Shown here in pieces: positions 7,413 to 14,219 of a stretch of 20,305 nucleotides of DNA. The position numbers and the translations under genes are program-made. The notes below the pieces were generated by a model. It was not told where the DNA came from. It saw only the letters and a list, made by a program, of their open reading frames with translations, and did not search any database. This stretch comes from a virus, in the IMG/VR virus record IMGVR_UViG_3300011416_000149, positions 1-20,305 of that record; one strand, written 5' to 3'. Position 1 is the first letter of the stretch. Each line of letters begins with the position of its first letter.

Positions 7413-7465
7413 TGACATTGTCGATATGTCCGCTATGTCCGCTATGTCTATTCCATTCTGACTGA
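7412..7465 (+). CDS. Possible 17-residue Cys-rich micro-ORF
   Basis: ATG 7412 overlaps the preceding TAA by one base and opens 17 codons reading MTLSICPLCPLCLFHSD. The CPLCPLC core is written by a 9-bp tandem repeat. No separate SD is seen, so translation would depend on coupling from the gene before it. It may be a leader peptide, a remnant, or chance; the case rests only on the coupled start and the cysteine pattern. Confidence 0.2.
   Translation: MTLSICPLCPLCLFHSD
7425..7448 (+). repeat. Short tandem repeat, 9-bp unit, 2.7 copies
   Basis: The unit TATGTCCGC is repeated at 7425 and 7434, followed by a partial TATGTC at 7443, in the spacer between the Cys4 gene and the gpW-like gene. It is followed at 7470-7486 by an inverted repeat with 7-bp arms (GTGCCAA and TTGGCAC around CAA). 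Confidence 0.85.
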
Positions 7466-7488
7466 ATTCGTGCCAACAATTGGCACTC

Positions 7489-7776
7489 GTGGCCACGTTC
7501 ACCGAAATCCAGGTCGCTCTCGATGACAACGCCGACTATGCCGAGGTTGGCAGCGTCGTCAAAGCCAAGGCGTATCAGACTGCACTGAAACGCCTGCTGC
7601 ACTCGCCGCAGGAAGCGGTCCACGGTGGCCGTGGGCAGGGTGAATCCACGAAATACGACATGGAGCAGATCAAGTCGCTGCTCGATGACGTTGAGCAGTG
7701 GATCGGCGGCAACGACACCAGTTCAACGACTGGCGCCCGCGTGAAGTACGCCAGTTTTCGGGAATACCGCACGTGA
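7489..7776 (+). CDS. Head-tail connector, gpW-like
   Basis: A 95-aa mostly helical protein between terminase and portal, the place gpW holds in lambda-like phages. GTG 7489 gives a usual-looking N terminus (MATFTEIQVALDDNADYA); TTG 7480 would add three residues, and neither has a clear SD. The middle (KAKAYQTALKRLLHSPQE) and the later helix (YDMEQIKSLLDDVEQWIGG) match the two-helix pattern of gpW-type connectors. The C terminus ends in a basic aromatic stretch. The gene overlaps the portal start by 4 bases (GTGA). Known for the family: a small ring protein filling the portal channel after packaging. The assignment rests on position and helix pattern. Confidence 0.55.
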   Translation: MATFTEIQVALDDNADYAEVGSVVKAKAYQTALKRLLHSPQEAVHGGRGQGESTKYDMEQIKSLLDDVEQWIGGNDTSSTTGARVKYASFREYRT

Positions 7777-9359
7777 GAGACCCGCACGGGAAATGGGATC
7801 CGCCGTCGATCTCCCAAATTTTGGAGACGATGCGTGATGCGCGTGCGGAGTATTCGGCATCTAAGGAAAGCCGATATCGGCCGCGAATGAAGGGCGTGAA
7901 CCCGGCCGGGTCCAACGCCGACTACCACTACGCCAACGAGGCCGACTTTTTCCGCATGATCGAGCGGTTCCGCGACTACGCGCGAAACGACGTGATCGTG
8001 CGGCAGGGAATCCGCCGCGTTGTGGACAGCGTCCTGAAGGGCGACGGTATCAAGCCTGATCCTGATACCGGCGACAAGGATCTCGACAAGCGCATCGGCG
8101 AGGCGTGGCACACGTGGTGCAACACGCCACGGCTGTGTGACGCCGCAGAGGAGTGGACGTTCAAGCGTATCGCGCGGTTCGCGCTCAAGCAGACGATGAT
8201 CGAGGGCGACTACTTCGGGCTCGGCCTCAAAAGTGGCCAGCTGCAGTCGGTTGAGGCCCATCGCGTCCGTACGCCGAATCGCAGGCTCGCCAAGGGCCAG
8301 GCCGACAACATCATCCACGGCGTTCAGCTCAGTGAGGTCCGCAAGCGGGTGACGTATTGGGTTCTCCGAGATGAGATTGATCCCACGAGGCAGCACTACA
8401 GCCCGGATATGTTCTCGCAGATTCCGGTCCGTGACGAGGACGGCGGTCGCGTGGCGTTCCAGGTGTACGACCCGGACCGCTACTCGCAGACTAGAGGTGT
8501 CAGTGTCATGGCACCGATTTGCGACATGATCGGAATGCATAATGATTTGCAGTTCGCCAAGTTGGTACAGGCCAACATCGTGTCCGCGTTTGCCATTTTC
8601 CGGCAGTACGAGGGCACGTTCAGCGGCCAGCAAAGCGACATGCGGACCGGCGAGCGAGAAACCGAGTCGATGACCAGTGGTGGCACCAAGACCATCGAGG
8701 GCCTCGGGCCCGGCATGATCATCAAGGGTGACCCCGGCGAGAAGTTGATGGGTTTCTCGCCGAACGTTCCGAACGCCGAGTTTTTCCCGCACGCGATGAT
8801 CATCCTCACCATCATCGCCATCAACCTCGGGATGCCGGTGGCGGTGCTGCTGCTGGATCCAACGAAGACGAATTTCAGCGGCTGGCGCGGCGCCATCAAC
8901 GAGGCGCGGTCCGGCTATCGATCCATTCAAGAATGGATGATCGAGCGGCTATTTCAGCCGGTCTACGAGTGGAAGCTGCGGCAGTGGCAGGCAGCCAGTG
9001 AAGACGAAGCGCTCGTAAGGCTGCTCAAGGCGGCCGGGCCCAAGGCGTTTTACACCAAGTGGAATTGTCCTGTTTGGGAATATATCCAGCCCGAGGTCGA
9101 GGCCGAGGCCGACGCGGTGCGGCTGGACAACATGCTAATCAGCCCGCGGCGGCTGCATGCGGAGCGCGGCCGCGAGTGGGGAGAGGTCGCGGACGAGATC
9201 GTTGAGGACCGGGAACGCATCATCACGAAGGCGATCGAAGCGGCGGCGAGACTCAAGGTGAAGGATGAGGACGTGAGCTGGCGAGACTTGGCGCCAGTCG
9301 AGGCGAAGGGTCAGACGCAGCCGGAACCGGAGCCGGCGGAGACGGACAATGCTTCCTGA
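7773..9359 (+). CDS. Portal protein, lambda gpB family
   Basis: A 528-aa protein forming the dodecameric ring at the special vertex through which DNA enters. GTG 7773 is preferred because it makes a GTGA overlap with the connector gene; an in-frame start at 7698 would overlap it by 79 bp. Family features: N-terminal SRYRPRMKGVNPAGSNADYH; RDYARNDVIVRQGIRRVVD, then a GDGIKPDPDTGD segment and a Trp-rich helix (GEAWHTWC); the central crown region SQTRGVSVMAPICDMIGMHN; and late Trp-containing wing helices (NFSGWRGAINEARSGYRSIQ, WMIERLFQPVYEWKLRQW). The C terminus is Pro/Glu-rich and probably disordered. It overlaps the protease gene by 11 bp. Confidence 0.9.
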   Translation: MRDPHGKWDPPSISQILETMRDARAEYSASKESRYRPRMKGVNPAGSNADYHYANEADFFRMIERFRDYARNDVIVRQGIRRVVDSVLKGDGIKPDPDTGDKDLDKRIGEAWHTWCNTPRLCDAAEEWTFKRIARFALKQTMIEGDYFGLGLKSGQLQSVEAHRVRTPNRRLAKGQADNIIHGVQLSEVRKRVTYWVLRDEIDPTRQHYSPDMFSQIPVRDEDGGRVAFQVYDPDRYSQTRGVSVMAPICDMIGMHNDLQFAKLVQANIVSAFAIFRQYEGTFSGQQSDMRTGERETESMTSGGTKTIEGLGPGMIIKGDPGEKLMGFSPNVPNAEFFPHAMIILTIIAINLGMPVAVLLLDPTKTNFSGWRGAINEARSGYRSIQEWMIERLFQPVYEWKLRQWQAASEDEALVRLLKAAGPKAFYTKWNCPVWEYIQPEVEAEADAVRLDNMLISPRRLHAERGREWGEVADEIVEDRERIITKAIEAAARLKVKDEDVSWRDLAPVEAKGQTQPEPEPAETDNAS

Positions 9360-10689
9360 CGAACCATTCATTCCCCACATTGAGCAATACACGTCGTCGC
9401 CGTGGGCGATCACTGAGCGCGAATTCAACGCGCTGCGGGAGTTCATGACGGGTCGCGACATGCTGGCCCACGTGCGCGAACACCAGGCGAAGGCCAAGAC
9501 GGTCGAGCCGAGCAACGGCGCCCCGTATGAGCTTGAGGACGGCATCGCGACGGTGGAACTGCGCGGCACCATGACCAAGTACGGTTCGTCGTTCTCTGGC
9601 TATCACGGCAGTGTGCGTTTGCGGCGCACCATCCGCCAGCTTGCATCTAATGAAGACGTGTCGGGCATCATGCTGCGCATCGACAGTGGCGGCGGATCGG
9701 TCATGGGCACGGGCGATCTTGCGGACGAGGTGTACGAAGCCGCGAAAGCCAAAACTGTCACCGCGTTCATCGAGGACATCGGCGCATCGGCCGCCTACAT
9801 CGTCGCCTCGCAGGCGACGCGCGTCGTGGCCGGGCCAAACGCAAGCGTTGGCAGCATCGGCGTTTACACCGCTTTGCAGGACTGGTCGGGCCTCTACGCG
9901 CGTGAGGGCGTCAAGGTTCACGTAGTGCGTGCGGGGCGTTTCAAGGGCATGGGCACGGCCGGCACCGAGGTCACGGCCGAGCAGCTCACCGAACTCCAGC
10001 GCGAGGTTGATGAGATCAACGCTCAGTTCGTCGGCGCGGTCGCGCGAGGCCGGCGCATGACGGATGAGGCGGCGATGGAGCTTGCCGATGGTCGCATTCA
10101 CCGGGCGAATGCCGCGAAAGAGATGAAGCTCATCGACGCCGTGCAGACGTTCGACGCGGCGATGAGCGAGATGAGGGGGAAGGTTCAAACGAAGACAAAA
10201 GCCGGAGCGCGTGCTTCGGCGACTGGTGCCATACAGGAGATAGTCATGGCTGATGAAACCAAGGATGTGAAGCCGGTCGCCGAAGCTCCCAAGGCGGCAA
10301 CGATCGGCGAGATCAAGGCCGCGATTCCCGACGCAGAGCCGGGCAAGATCATCGGCTGGCTCGAAAAGAGCTTCACGCTCGCGCAGTGCAAGGATGCGCA
10401 CATGGACCATTTGCGTGTCGAGGTTCTGGCGGCCACTGCGGCCGCACAGAAGGCCGAGTCGGCATTAAAGAAGCCGGGCCTTGATCCGGTGAAAGACGTC
10501 GGCGGATCGTCCGCGAGTAGTTCGGGCGGCGATGCCATCAACGAATGGAACGCCGCACTTGATGAAAAGATCAAGGGCGGAATGAGCCGCGAGAAGGCCG
10601 CTCGCCAGCTCGCGAAGGAAAAGCCGGAGCTGCGACAAGCGATGATCGTCGCATGGAATGATCCGGCGCGGCTGCGCATGGTCGGCTAG
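9349..10689 (+). CDS. S49 (SppA/gpC-type) prohead protease with C-terminal scaffold region
   Basis: A 446-aa protein. The N-terminal 290 residues are an S49 serine protease: IDSGGGSV (112-118), the nucleophile S147 in DIGASAAY and the general base K199 in RAGRFKGMGT. The Ser-Lys spacing of 52 residues matches that of Bacillus SppA. SVGSIGVYT (166-174) is a family signature. In lambda-like phages gpC processes the prohead. Residues 300-446 are Ala/Lys/Glu-rich and helical, like a scaffold, and can start independently at an internal ATG (separate entry). SD GGAG at 9338-9341 lies seven bases before ATG 9349. Confidence 0.9.
   Translation: MLPDEPFIPHIEQYTSSPWAITEREFNALREFMTGRDMLAHVREHQAKAKTVEPSNGAPYELEDGIATVELRGTMTKYGSSFSGYHGSVRLRRTIRQLASNEDVSGIMLRIDSGGGSVMGTGDLADEVYEAAKAKTVTAFIEDIGASAAYIVASQATRVVAGPNASVGSIGVYTALQDWSGLYAREGVKVHVVRAGRFKGMGTAGTEVTAEQLTELQREVDEINAQFVGAVARGRRMTDEAAMELADGRIHRANAAKEMKLIDAVQTFDAAMSEMRGKVQTKTKAGARASATGAIQEIVMADETKDVKPVAEAPKAATIGEIKAAIPDAEPGKIIGWLEKSFTLAQCKDAHMDHLRVEVLAATAAAQKAESALKKPGLDPVKDVGGSSASSSGGDAINEWNAALDEKIKGGMSREKAARQLAKEKPELRQAMIVAWNDPARLRMVG
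10246..10689 (+). CDS. Nested scaffold protein (Nu3-like) in the protease gene
   Basis: An in-frame internal ATG at codon 300 of the protease gene is preceded by AGGAG at 10235-10239, six bases upstream, a better SD than most genes in this window. The product would be 147 aa, acidic to mixed charge, helical, with Ala-rich repeats (LAATAAAQKAESALKK) and a charged C terminus (SREKAARQLAKEKPELR). The layout is that of lambda, where scaffold gpNu3 is made from an internal start within gene C. The capsid protein lacks an extended N-terminal scaffold-like region, which fits a separate scaffold. Assignment is by architecture and SD; no homology search was done. Confidence 0.65.
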   Translation: MADETKDVKPVAEAPKAATIGEIKAAIPDAEPGKIIGWLEKSFTLAQCKDAHMDHLRVEVLAATAAAQKAESALKKPGLDPVKDVGGSSASSSGGDAINEWNAALDEKIKGGMSREKAARQLAKEKPELRQAMIVAWNDPARLRMVG

Positions 10690-10756
10690 GCAACACACAC
10701 AGCGTTCGAAAGTCAACTTCTTTCGGTCGAACCCCGCGACGTGAAGGAGTTGACGA

Positions 10757-11116
10757 ATGAGTCAGTTCATTGATGGGAACTATCGAACCTTCGCCGCAGG
10801 CGCGGCGATCGAACAGCACGCCTTGGTGAAGCTTTCATCCGGCAAACTCGCCGCAGCGGGTCTCGGCGAAGCATTCATCGGAACACTCGATCAGCAGTCG
10901 TTTGCTGACCTCGATGTTGTGCGCGTGCGACTGCGAACCGCCGCAGGCACGCACAAGGTTGTCGCCAGCGGCGCGTTTGCGGCTGGTGCGCTGGTCTACG
11001 GGCGCGCGGCCGGTCGTGTGGATGACATTTCCACAACTTCCGCCGTGCTCGTGGGAACTGCACTGGAGGCCGCGACCACGGCCGGTGACATCGTAGAAGT
11101 GGTGCCGTCCTTCTAG
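10757..11116 (+). CDS. Head decoration protein, DUF2190-like
   Basis: A 119-aa small beta protein directly upstream of the major capsid gene, where decoration proteins (lambda gpD, DUF2190 cement proteins) are encoded. AAGGAG at 10744-10749 is seven bases before ATG 10757. Its sequence, with NYRTFAAGAAIEQHALVKLS at the start, AFAAGALVYGRAAGRV in the middle and a short valine-rich end (GDIVEVVPSF), matches the DUF2190 pattern of Gly/Ala-rich strands with a VxLVYG-like turn. The protein would bind the outer capsid after expansion and stabilise it. An imperfect inverted repeat (arms GTTCG/CGAAC) lies in the gap before it, at 10704-10732. Confidence 0.75.
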   Translation: MSQFIDGNYRTFAAGAAIEQHALVKLSSGKLAAAGLGEAFIGTLDQQSFADLDVVRVRLRTAAGTHKVVASGAFAAGALVYGRAAGRVDDISTTSAVLVGTALEAATTAGDIVEVVPSF

Positions 11117-11185
11117 GCGGCGTTGGTGGTTTTCGGAAACGCATTGCGGTCCGTCCCCCCGACGCAACCTGAAAGGTAAACGGCA

Positions 11186-12160
11186 ATGCCTAATCCGTCA
11201 CAAGCACTCGCCACCCTGCGGCCCGACCTCGCGTCGAGCTTCATGGAGTGGCAGGAACAGAGCGCCCTACAGGGCTTTCGTGCGGCGCAGATCCTTCCCG
11301 TTCTTCCGGTCGCCAAGCCGCAGGGCACGTTCGGCGTGATTCCGGTCGAACAACTGTTGATGAACCGCGACACATTGCGTGCGCCGGGCACGAACTACAG
11401 TCGCAGCCAGTTCAAGTTCGAAAAGCAGACGTTCATCTGCGATGAACACGGCGCGGAGGAGATGGTCGACCGCAACTCGGCGGCGATGTACTCGGAGTAT
11501 TTTGATGCCGAGCAGATCGCAGCGTTCCGCGCGTATCGGGCCGTGCTTGAAAACTTCGAGAAGCGCGTCGCATCCCTGGTGTTCAACACTACGACCTGGA
11601 CCGGCGCTTCGCTGTTTACTGACGTTGCGGTGATTTGGGCGACCGCCGCCACTGCCGTTCCGATCACGGACGTTAACGCGGCTAAAAAGAGGGTGTTCGA
11701 CAACTCGGGTATGTGGCCGAACGCGGTCATTATGAACCGGGCCACCTTCAACAATGCGCGCAACACCGTGAACGTTAAAGACGCGATCGCATCGGCCGGA
11801 GCCGGCGACAGCGTCCTTCAGGGCCGCATCACCGAACGGCAGCTTGCGCAGGCGTTCGATGTGGACTTCGTCGTCGTGTGCGGATCACCGAAGAACACCG
11901 CGGCTGAAGGCGCGGCGCCGGTTCTGTCGCACATATGGGCTGACGCCAACGTGATGGTCGCCAAGATCGCCAAGGGCAGCGACCCGGCCGAGCCGTGTAT
12001 CGGGCGCACGTTCCATTGGGGCGAAGACGGTTCGCAGTTCGGAGGCACTACGGAGTCGTACTACGAGGAGCAAACGCGGTCCGACATCATCCGCGTCCGT
12101 CATCAGGTGGAAGAAAAGATCATCTATCCGCAGTGCGGCCACCTGCTCGACGTTGTGTAG
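11186..12160 (+). CDS. Major capsid protein (HK97 fold, gpE-like)
   Basis: A 324-aa protein with AAAGG at 11172-11176 nine bases before ATG 11186. Features: an N-terminal helix (SSFMEWQEQSALQGF), a segment resembling the N-arm and E-loop (FKFEKQTFICDEHGAEEMVD), a long spine-type helix (FDAEQIAAFRAYRAVLENFE), an A-domain segment with MWPNAVIMNRATFNNARN, and a C-terminal strand (RSDIIRVRHQVEEKIIYP). The size suits lambda gpE-like capsid proteins. It lies just after the decoration gene and after the protease-scaffold gene, the usual lambda-like order. It would form the icosahedral shell. Confidence 0.85.
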   Translation: MPNPSQALATLRPDLASSFMEWQEQSALQGFRAAQILPVLPVAKPQGTFGVIPVEQLLMNRDTLRAPGTNYSRSQFKFEKQTFICDEHGAEEMVDRNSAAMYSEYFDAEQIAAFRAYRAVLENFEKRVASLVFNTTTWTGASLFTDVAVIWATAATAVPITDVNAAKKRVFDNSGMWPNAVIMNRATFNNARNTVNVKDAIASAGAGDSVLQGRITERQLAQAFDVDFVVVCGSPKNTAAEGAAPVLSHIWADANVMVAKIAKGSDPAEPCIGRTFHWGEDGSQFGGTTESYYEEQTRSDIIRVRHQVEEKIIYPQCGHLLDVV

Positions 12161-12184
12161 TTTTCTGTCGCGGGGGCGACCGTT

Positions 12185-12214
12185 GCTGGGGCTCGGCGAA
12201 AGCCGGGCCCTGGC
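12185..12214 (+). other. GNRA-type stem-loop in capsid-cargo gap
   Basis: A 13-bp stem (12185-12197 with 12202-12214, three G-U pairs) closed by a GAAA tetraloop. No T-run follows, so it is a poor intrinsic terminator. Candidate roles are protection or processing of the capsid mRNA 3' end, or partial attenuation before the next gene; none can be shown here. Confidence 0.6.
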
Positions 12215-12232
12215 ATATACCCCGAGGATTGC

Positions 12233-12775
12233 ATGGACGACAGGCCATCGGTGGGAATTCTGTGTTCGGGTCCGTGTTTTGCTGAGTTTCTGAAGTGGCG
12301 ACCGTTCCATGACATCTTCATCACCATCAATCGAACGGCAGAAATTTTCGGAGCCCAGTACTGGGTGTGCGGAGACGGCGAGCCGTTTGATTGGATCACG
12401 GAGATGGGATCGCCAAGTTGTGTCACGTGGAAGGGCGCGCACCAGCGAATGAATCGCCCGAAGGAACGACGGCAATGGTTGTGGCTGGACGACACGAAGA
12501 TCGGGACGCGATGTCCGAGCGAAAAGAATTGGATGGGCCAGTCACTAACGTGCGCGATGGTGTTCGCCGAGCACTTGTTGCGGCCTTCGGAAGTTTGCAT
12601 TTACGGAGCTTCCTGGTCCGGCGATCAAGACTGGGACGGCCGGACTGCGAGTGTCAGGCACAGCGACCGCTGGGCCAATGAGATCAATTGCACCGGCCTC
12701 GTGGCTGGTTGGCTGAGAAGCGCGTGCGGGATTGAAACGAAACGATTCATCAACGGTAGATATGAATCGGTTTGA
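12233..12775 (+). CDS. Rossmann-like, glycosyltransferase-type cargo protein
   Basis: A 180-aa protein not typical of a head module. The N terminus GILCSGPCFAEFLKW, then DIFITINRTAEIF and QYWVCGDGEPFDW, resemble the nucleotide-binding start of the GT42 sialyltransferase and motility-accessory-factor type of Rossmann-like fold, in which a G-x-GPS-like loop is followed by an N-R segment and a strand ending in Asp. A later YGASWSGDQDWDGR resembles the second conserved region of such phage proteins. Seven cysteines and many Trp are present. ATG 12233 has GAGGA four bases upstream. It lies between the capsid and head-completion genes, as morons do. Possible roles are host-surface or virion modification. 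The family link is by eye and should be treated as tentative. Confidence 0.55.
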   Translation: MDDRPSVGILCSGPCFAEFLKWRPFHDIFITINRTAEIFGAQYWVCGDGEPFDWITEMGSPSCVTWKGAHQRMNRPKERRQWLWLDDTKIGTRCPSEKNWMGQSLTCAMVFAEHLLRPSEVCIYGASWSGDQDWDGRTASVRHSDRWANEINCTGLVAGWLRSACGIETKRFINGRYESV

Positions 12776-12807
12776 CTAGGGTCTGGAAAACGGAAAGGAA
12801 TCGACAC

Positions 12808-13035
12808 ATGAAATACACACTCACCCTCAACCGCGAACTTCCCTACGACAAGGTCATGCTGAAGCCCGGAAACGTGCTTGCAACCTTGGAGATCGAGGAA
12901 GTTCAAGGCGAGAAAAAGTTCACGCCGCAATTCATCGGCGGCGCGATTTCCAACGGGTTTGTTGACTTCAATGAACCCAAGGATGCGCAGAAGGTGGCCG
13001 CTGCCGCTCCGAAGCCGGGCGCCAGTCACCATTAA
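12808..13035 (+). CDS. Small hypothetical head-module protein, 75 aa
   Basis: ATG 12808 follows AAAGGAA (12794-12800) with seven bases between; an in-frame TTG at 12772 is far weaker. The product begins with beta-like segments (MKYTLTLNRELPYDK, VLATLEIEEVQGEK), then a short loop, and ends in an Ala/Pro/His tail (AAAAPKPGASHH). No motif is recognised. Position after the capsid gene is where short lambda FI-type or head-completion helpers occur, but no specific function is supported. Confidence 0.65.
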   Translation: MKYTLTLNRELPYDKVMLKPGNVLATLEIEEVQGEKKFTPQFIGGAISNGFVDFNEPKDAQKVAAAAPKPGASHH

Positions 13036-13047
13036 CGGCCGAGTCCT

Positions 13048-13416
13048 ATGAGTAGGTTCGATCAGGGATTCGCCCGCGGTGCCGAGATGCTGGCCATGAA
13101 CAACGGCAGCTCGGTCATCTACCGCCGGCCGGACGTCAACGCCGTCACGCTTACGTTGGCGATGGTGGGCAACGTCGAGACGCGCGAGGACTTCGAAGAC
13201 GGCGGGAAACGCAACCTGCGGCTGATGCGGTCGCTGACGATCAGCACGGGCGTGGGCGGCATCGCAGCCCCGACGACGCGGGACGAGGTCGAGATCGACG
13301 GCGAGCTGTGGAAGGTCGAACACATTCGGATGATGAGCGGCAACCTTGCATCGCTTGAGCTGCTGAAGGTTGGACGGCTGGAAACGGCACGACCCGGGTT
13401 TAGAGGGAGGTCCTGA
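13048..13416 (+). CDS. Head-closure/head-tail joining protein (FII-like)
   Basis: A 122-aa protein of mostly beta character: SVIYRRPDVNAVTLTLAMVG, then a charged loop and DEVEIDGELWKVEHIRMM. A strand-rich fold with a conserved GxxWxV segment near the end is what head-closure proteins of the gpFII or gp16-type show. It sits between the capsid and tail-completion genes. No strong SD is visible before ATG 13048; it starts 12 bases after the previous stop. It would join the connector to the tail tube. Assignment is by position and fold pattern. Confidence 0.55.
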   Translation: MSRFDQGFARGAEMLAMNNGSSVIYRRPDVNAVTLTLAMVGNVETREDFEDGGKRNLRLMRSLTISTGVGGIAAPTTRDEVEIDGELWKVEHIRMMSGNLASLELLKVGRLETARPGFRGRS

Positions 13417-13420
13417 TCGA

Positions 13421-13645
13421 ATGACGAAAAAGCATGGGCCGCATCATCACCATCCGCACGCGCCCTATCCGCCGCCGCGGGCACATTGCCGCGTGTTCAG
13501 CCCGCCGTCACCAGTGAAGGATATTTTCCTCAAGCCGGTGGACGGCGACTCGATGCTTGAACAACTGAGGGCCATGAAGGATCGGTTCACGAAAGCAATA
13601 ACGAAGATCGACGAGCTGATCGATCTCATCGACGATGTAGAGTAG
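13421..13645 (+). CDS. His-rich small protein with C-terminal helix
   Basis: ATG 13421 is preceded by GAGGGAGG at 13403-13410, ten bases upstream; an earlier in-frame start at 13370 overlaps the previous gene. The 74-aa product has an N terminus with six His in the first 13 residues followed by a Pro-rich stretch (GPHHHHPHAPYPPPR), then a single amphipathic helix (LRAMKDRFTKAITKIDELID) likely to form a coiled coil. This may be a metal-binding or flexible linker protein. No family recognised. Confidence 0.55.
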   Translation: MTKKHGPHHHHPHAPYPPPRAHCRVFSPPSPVKDIFLKPVDGDSMLEQLRAMKDRFTKAITKIDELIDLIDDVE

Positions 13646-13701
13646 GTGCCGCCGTGTGGCACTTTATCGCAAGAATTGTCTCGTTTTTTAGGAGTCTGAC
13701 C

Positions 13702-14106
13702 ATGCCTAGCAAAGTTTTCTCGCCCGCCAGTGCCACGAAAGACGTGAGCGTCGTAGCTCTCGACCACGCACCCGGAAGCCCGTTCTATGTGACGGAGCCG
13801 GTCTACGTGAACGGCAACATCGAATTCAAGGCGAAGCTCAACCCCAATGACTTCGACGGAAGCCAGCTTACCGGCTCCGACGACTTCTGGGCAATGGGCG
13901 CTTTCCGCAGTGAGGGCACCAGCCAGATTGAAGGTCTCAGCGGTCAGCAGTGCATCGACGCGGGGTACGAGATGTTCCACCTTCCCGTTGCCTCCGCGAT
14001 GGCGGCGAGCGGCGAGGAGATCTTCGTGAGTTTCCCGAAGAGCCCGGCACCGGATGGCGCCGTGTTCCAGGTCGTGATCTTCACGAGCGACAACAACGGC
14101 CCGTGA
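13702..14106 (+). CDS. Hypothetical structural protein, 134 aa
   Basis: ATG 13702 has AGGAG at 13690-13694 seven bases upstream, so I prefer it over the GTG at 13654. The sequence is beta-rich (KVFSPASATKDVSVVALDHA, then EPVYVNGNIEFKAKLNP) and ends in strands (GAVFQVVIFTSDNNGP). It contains no membrane segment once the upstream leader is excluded. It lies among head-tail completion genes and may be a minor capsid or neck component, but no family is recognised. The 5' leader carries a GTGCC/GGCAC hairpin at 13646-13662 followed by a T-run. Confidence 0.6.
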   Translation: MPSKVFSPASATKDVSVVALDHAPGSPFYVTEPVYVNGNIEFKAKLNPNDFDGSQLTGSDDFWAMGAFRSEGTSQIEGLSGQQCIDAGYEMFHLPVASAMAASGEEIFVSFPKSPAPDGAVFQVVIFTSDNNGP

Positions 14107-14219
14107 CTGACGAAGTAATCCGCGAAAACCCCCTGGCCGGGCAAGCAAAGCCCGGCCGGGCCGCGGTCTTTGGGATGAGATCGCTTGCGACACCTGATGG
14201 CACACAAAGGAATTCATAG
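14103..14219 (+). CDS. Possible 38-aa micro-ORF
   Basis: GTG 14103 overlaps the previous stop as GTGA, and its TAG (14217-14219) overlaps the next gene's GTG by one base, so both ends fit the coupled packing seen elsewhere in this operon. The peptide begins MTDEVIRENPLAG and is basic in the middle. No SD is visible, and a GC-rich stem-loop lies inside it. It may only be the non-coding spacer between genes. Confidence 0.25.
   Translation: MTDEVIRENPLAGQAKPGRAAVFGMRSLATPDGTQRNS
14132..14160 (+). other. GC-rich stem-loop between genes
   Basis: Eight perfect pairs (GGCCGGGC with GCCCGGCC) plus a G-U and two C-G pairs around an AAGCAAA loop. Only a weak TCTTT follows after several bases, so it is at most a poor terminator. 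It precedes the two membrane-protein genes. Confidence 0.6.

Noticed and set aside
7575-8930. Long antisense frame (451 codons) over the portal gene
   Set aside because: It mirrors the portal codons; the product is Arg/His/Asp-rich with no motif, and the + frame is clearly the portal. GC-rich codon bias creates such shadows.
9253-10410. Long antisense frame (385 codons) over the protease gene
   Set aside because: The + frame has protease motifs and a matching SD; the antisense product has no recognisable domain.
13654-13701. Hydrophobic N-terminal extension of the 134-aa gene (looks like a signal segment)
   Set aside because: The ATG at 13702 has AGGAG at ideal spacing; GTG 13654 has none and lies in a hairpin region.
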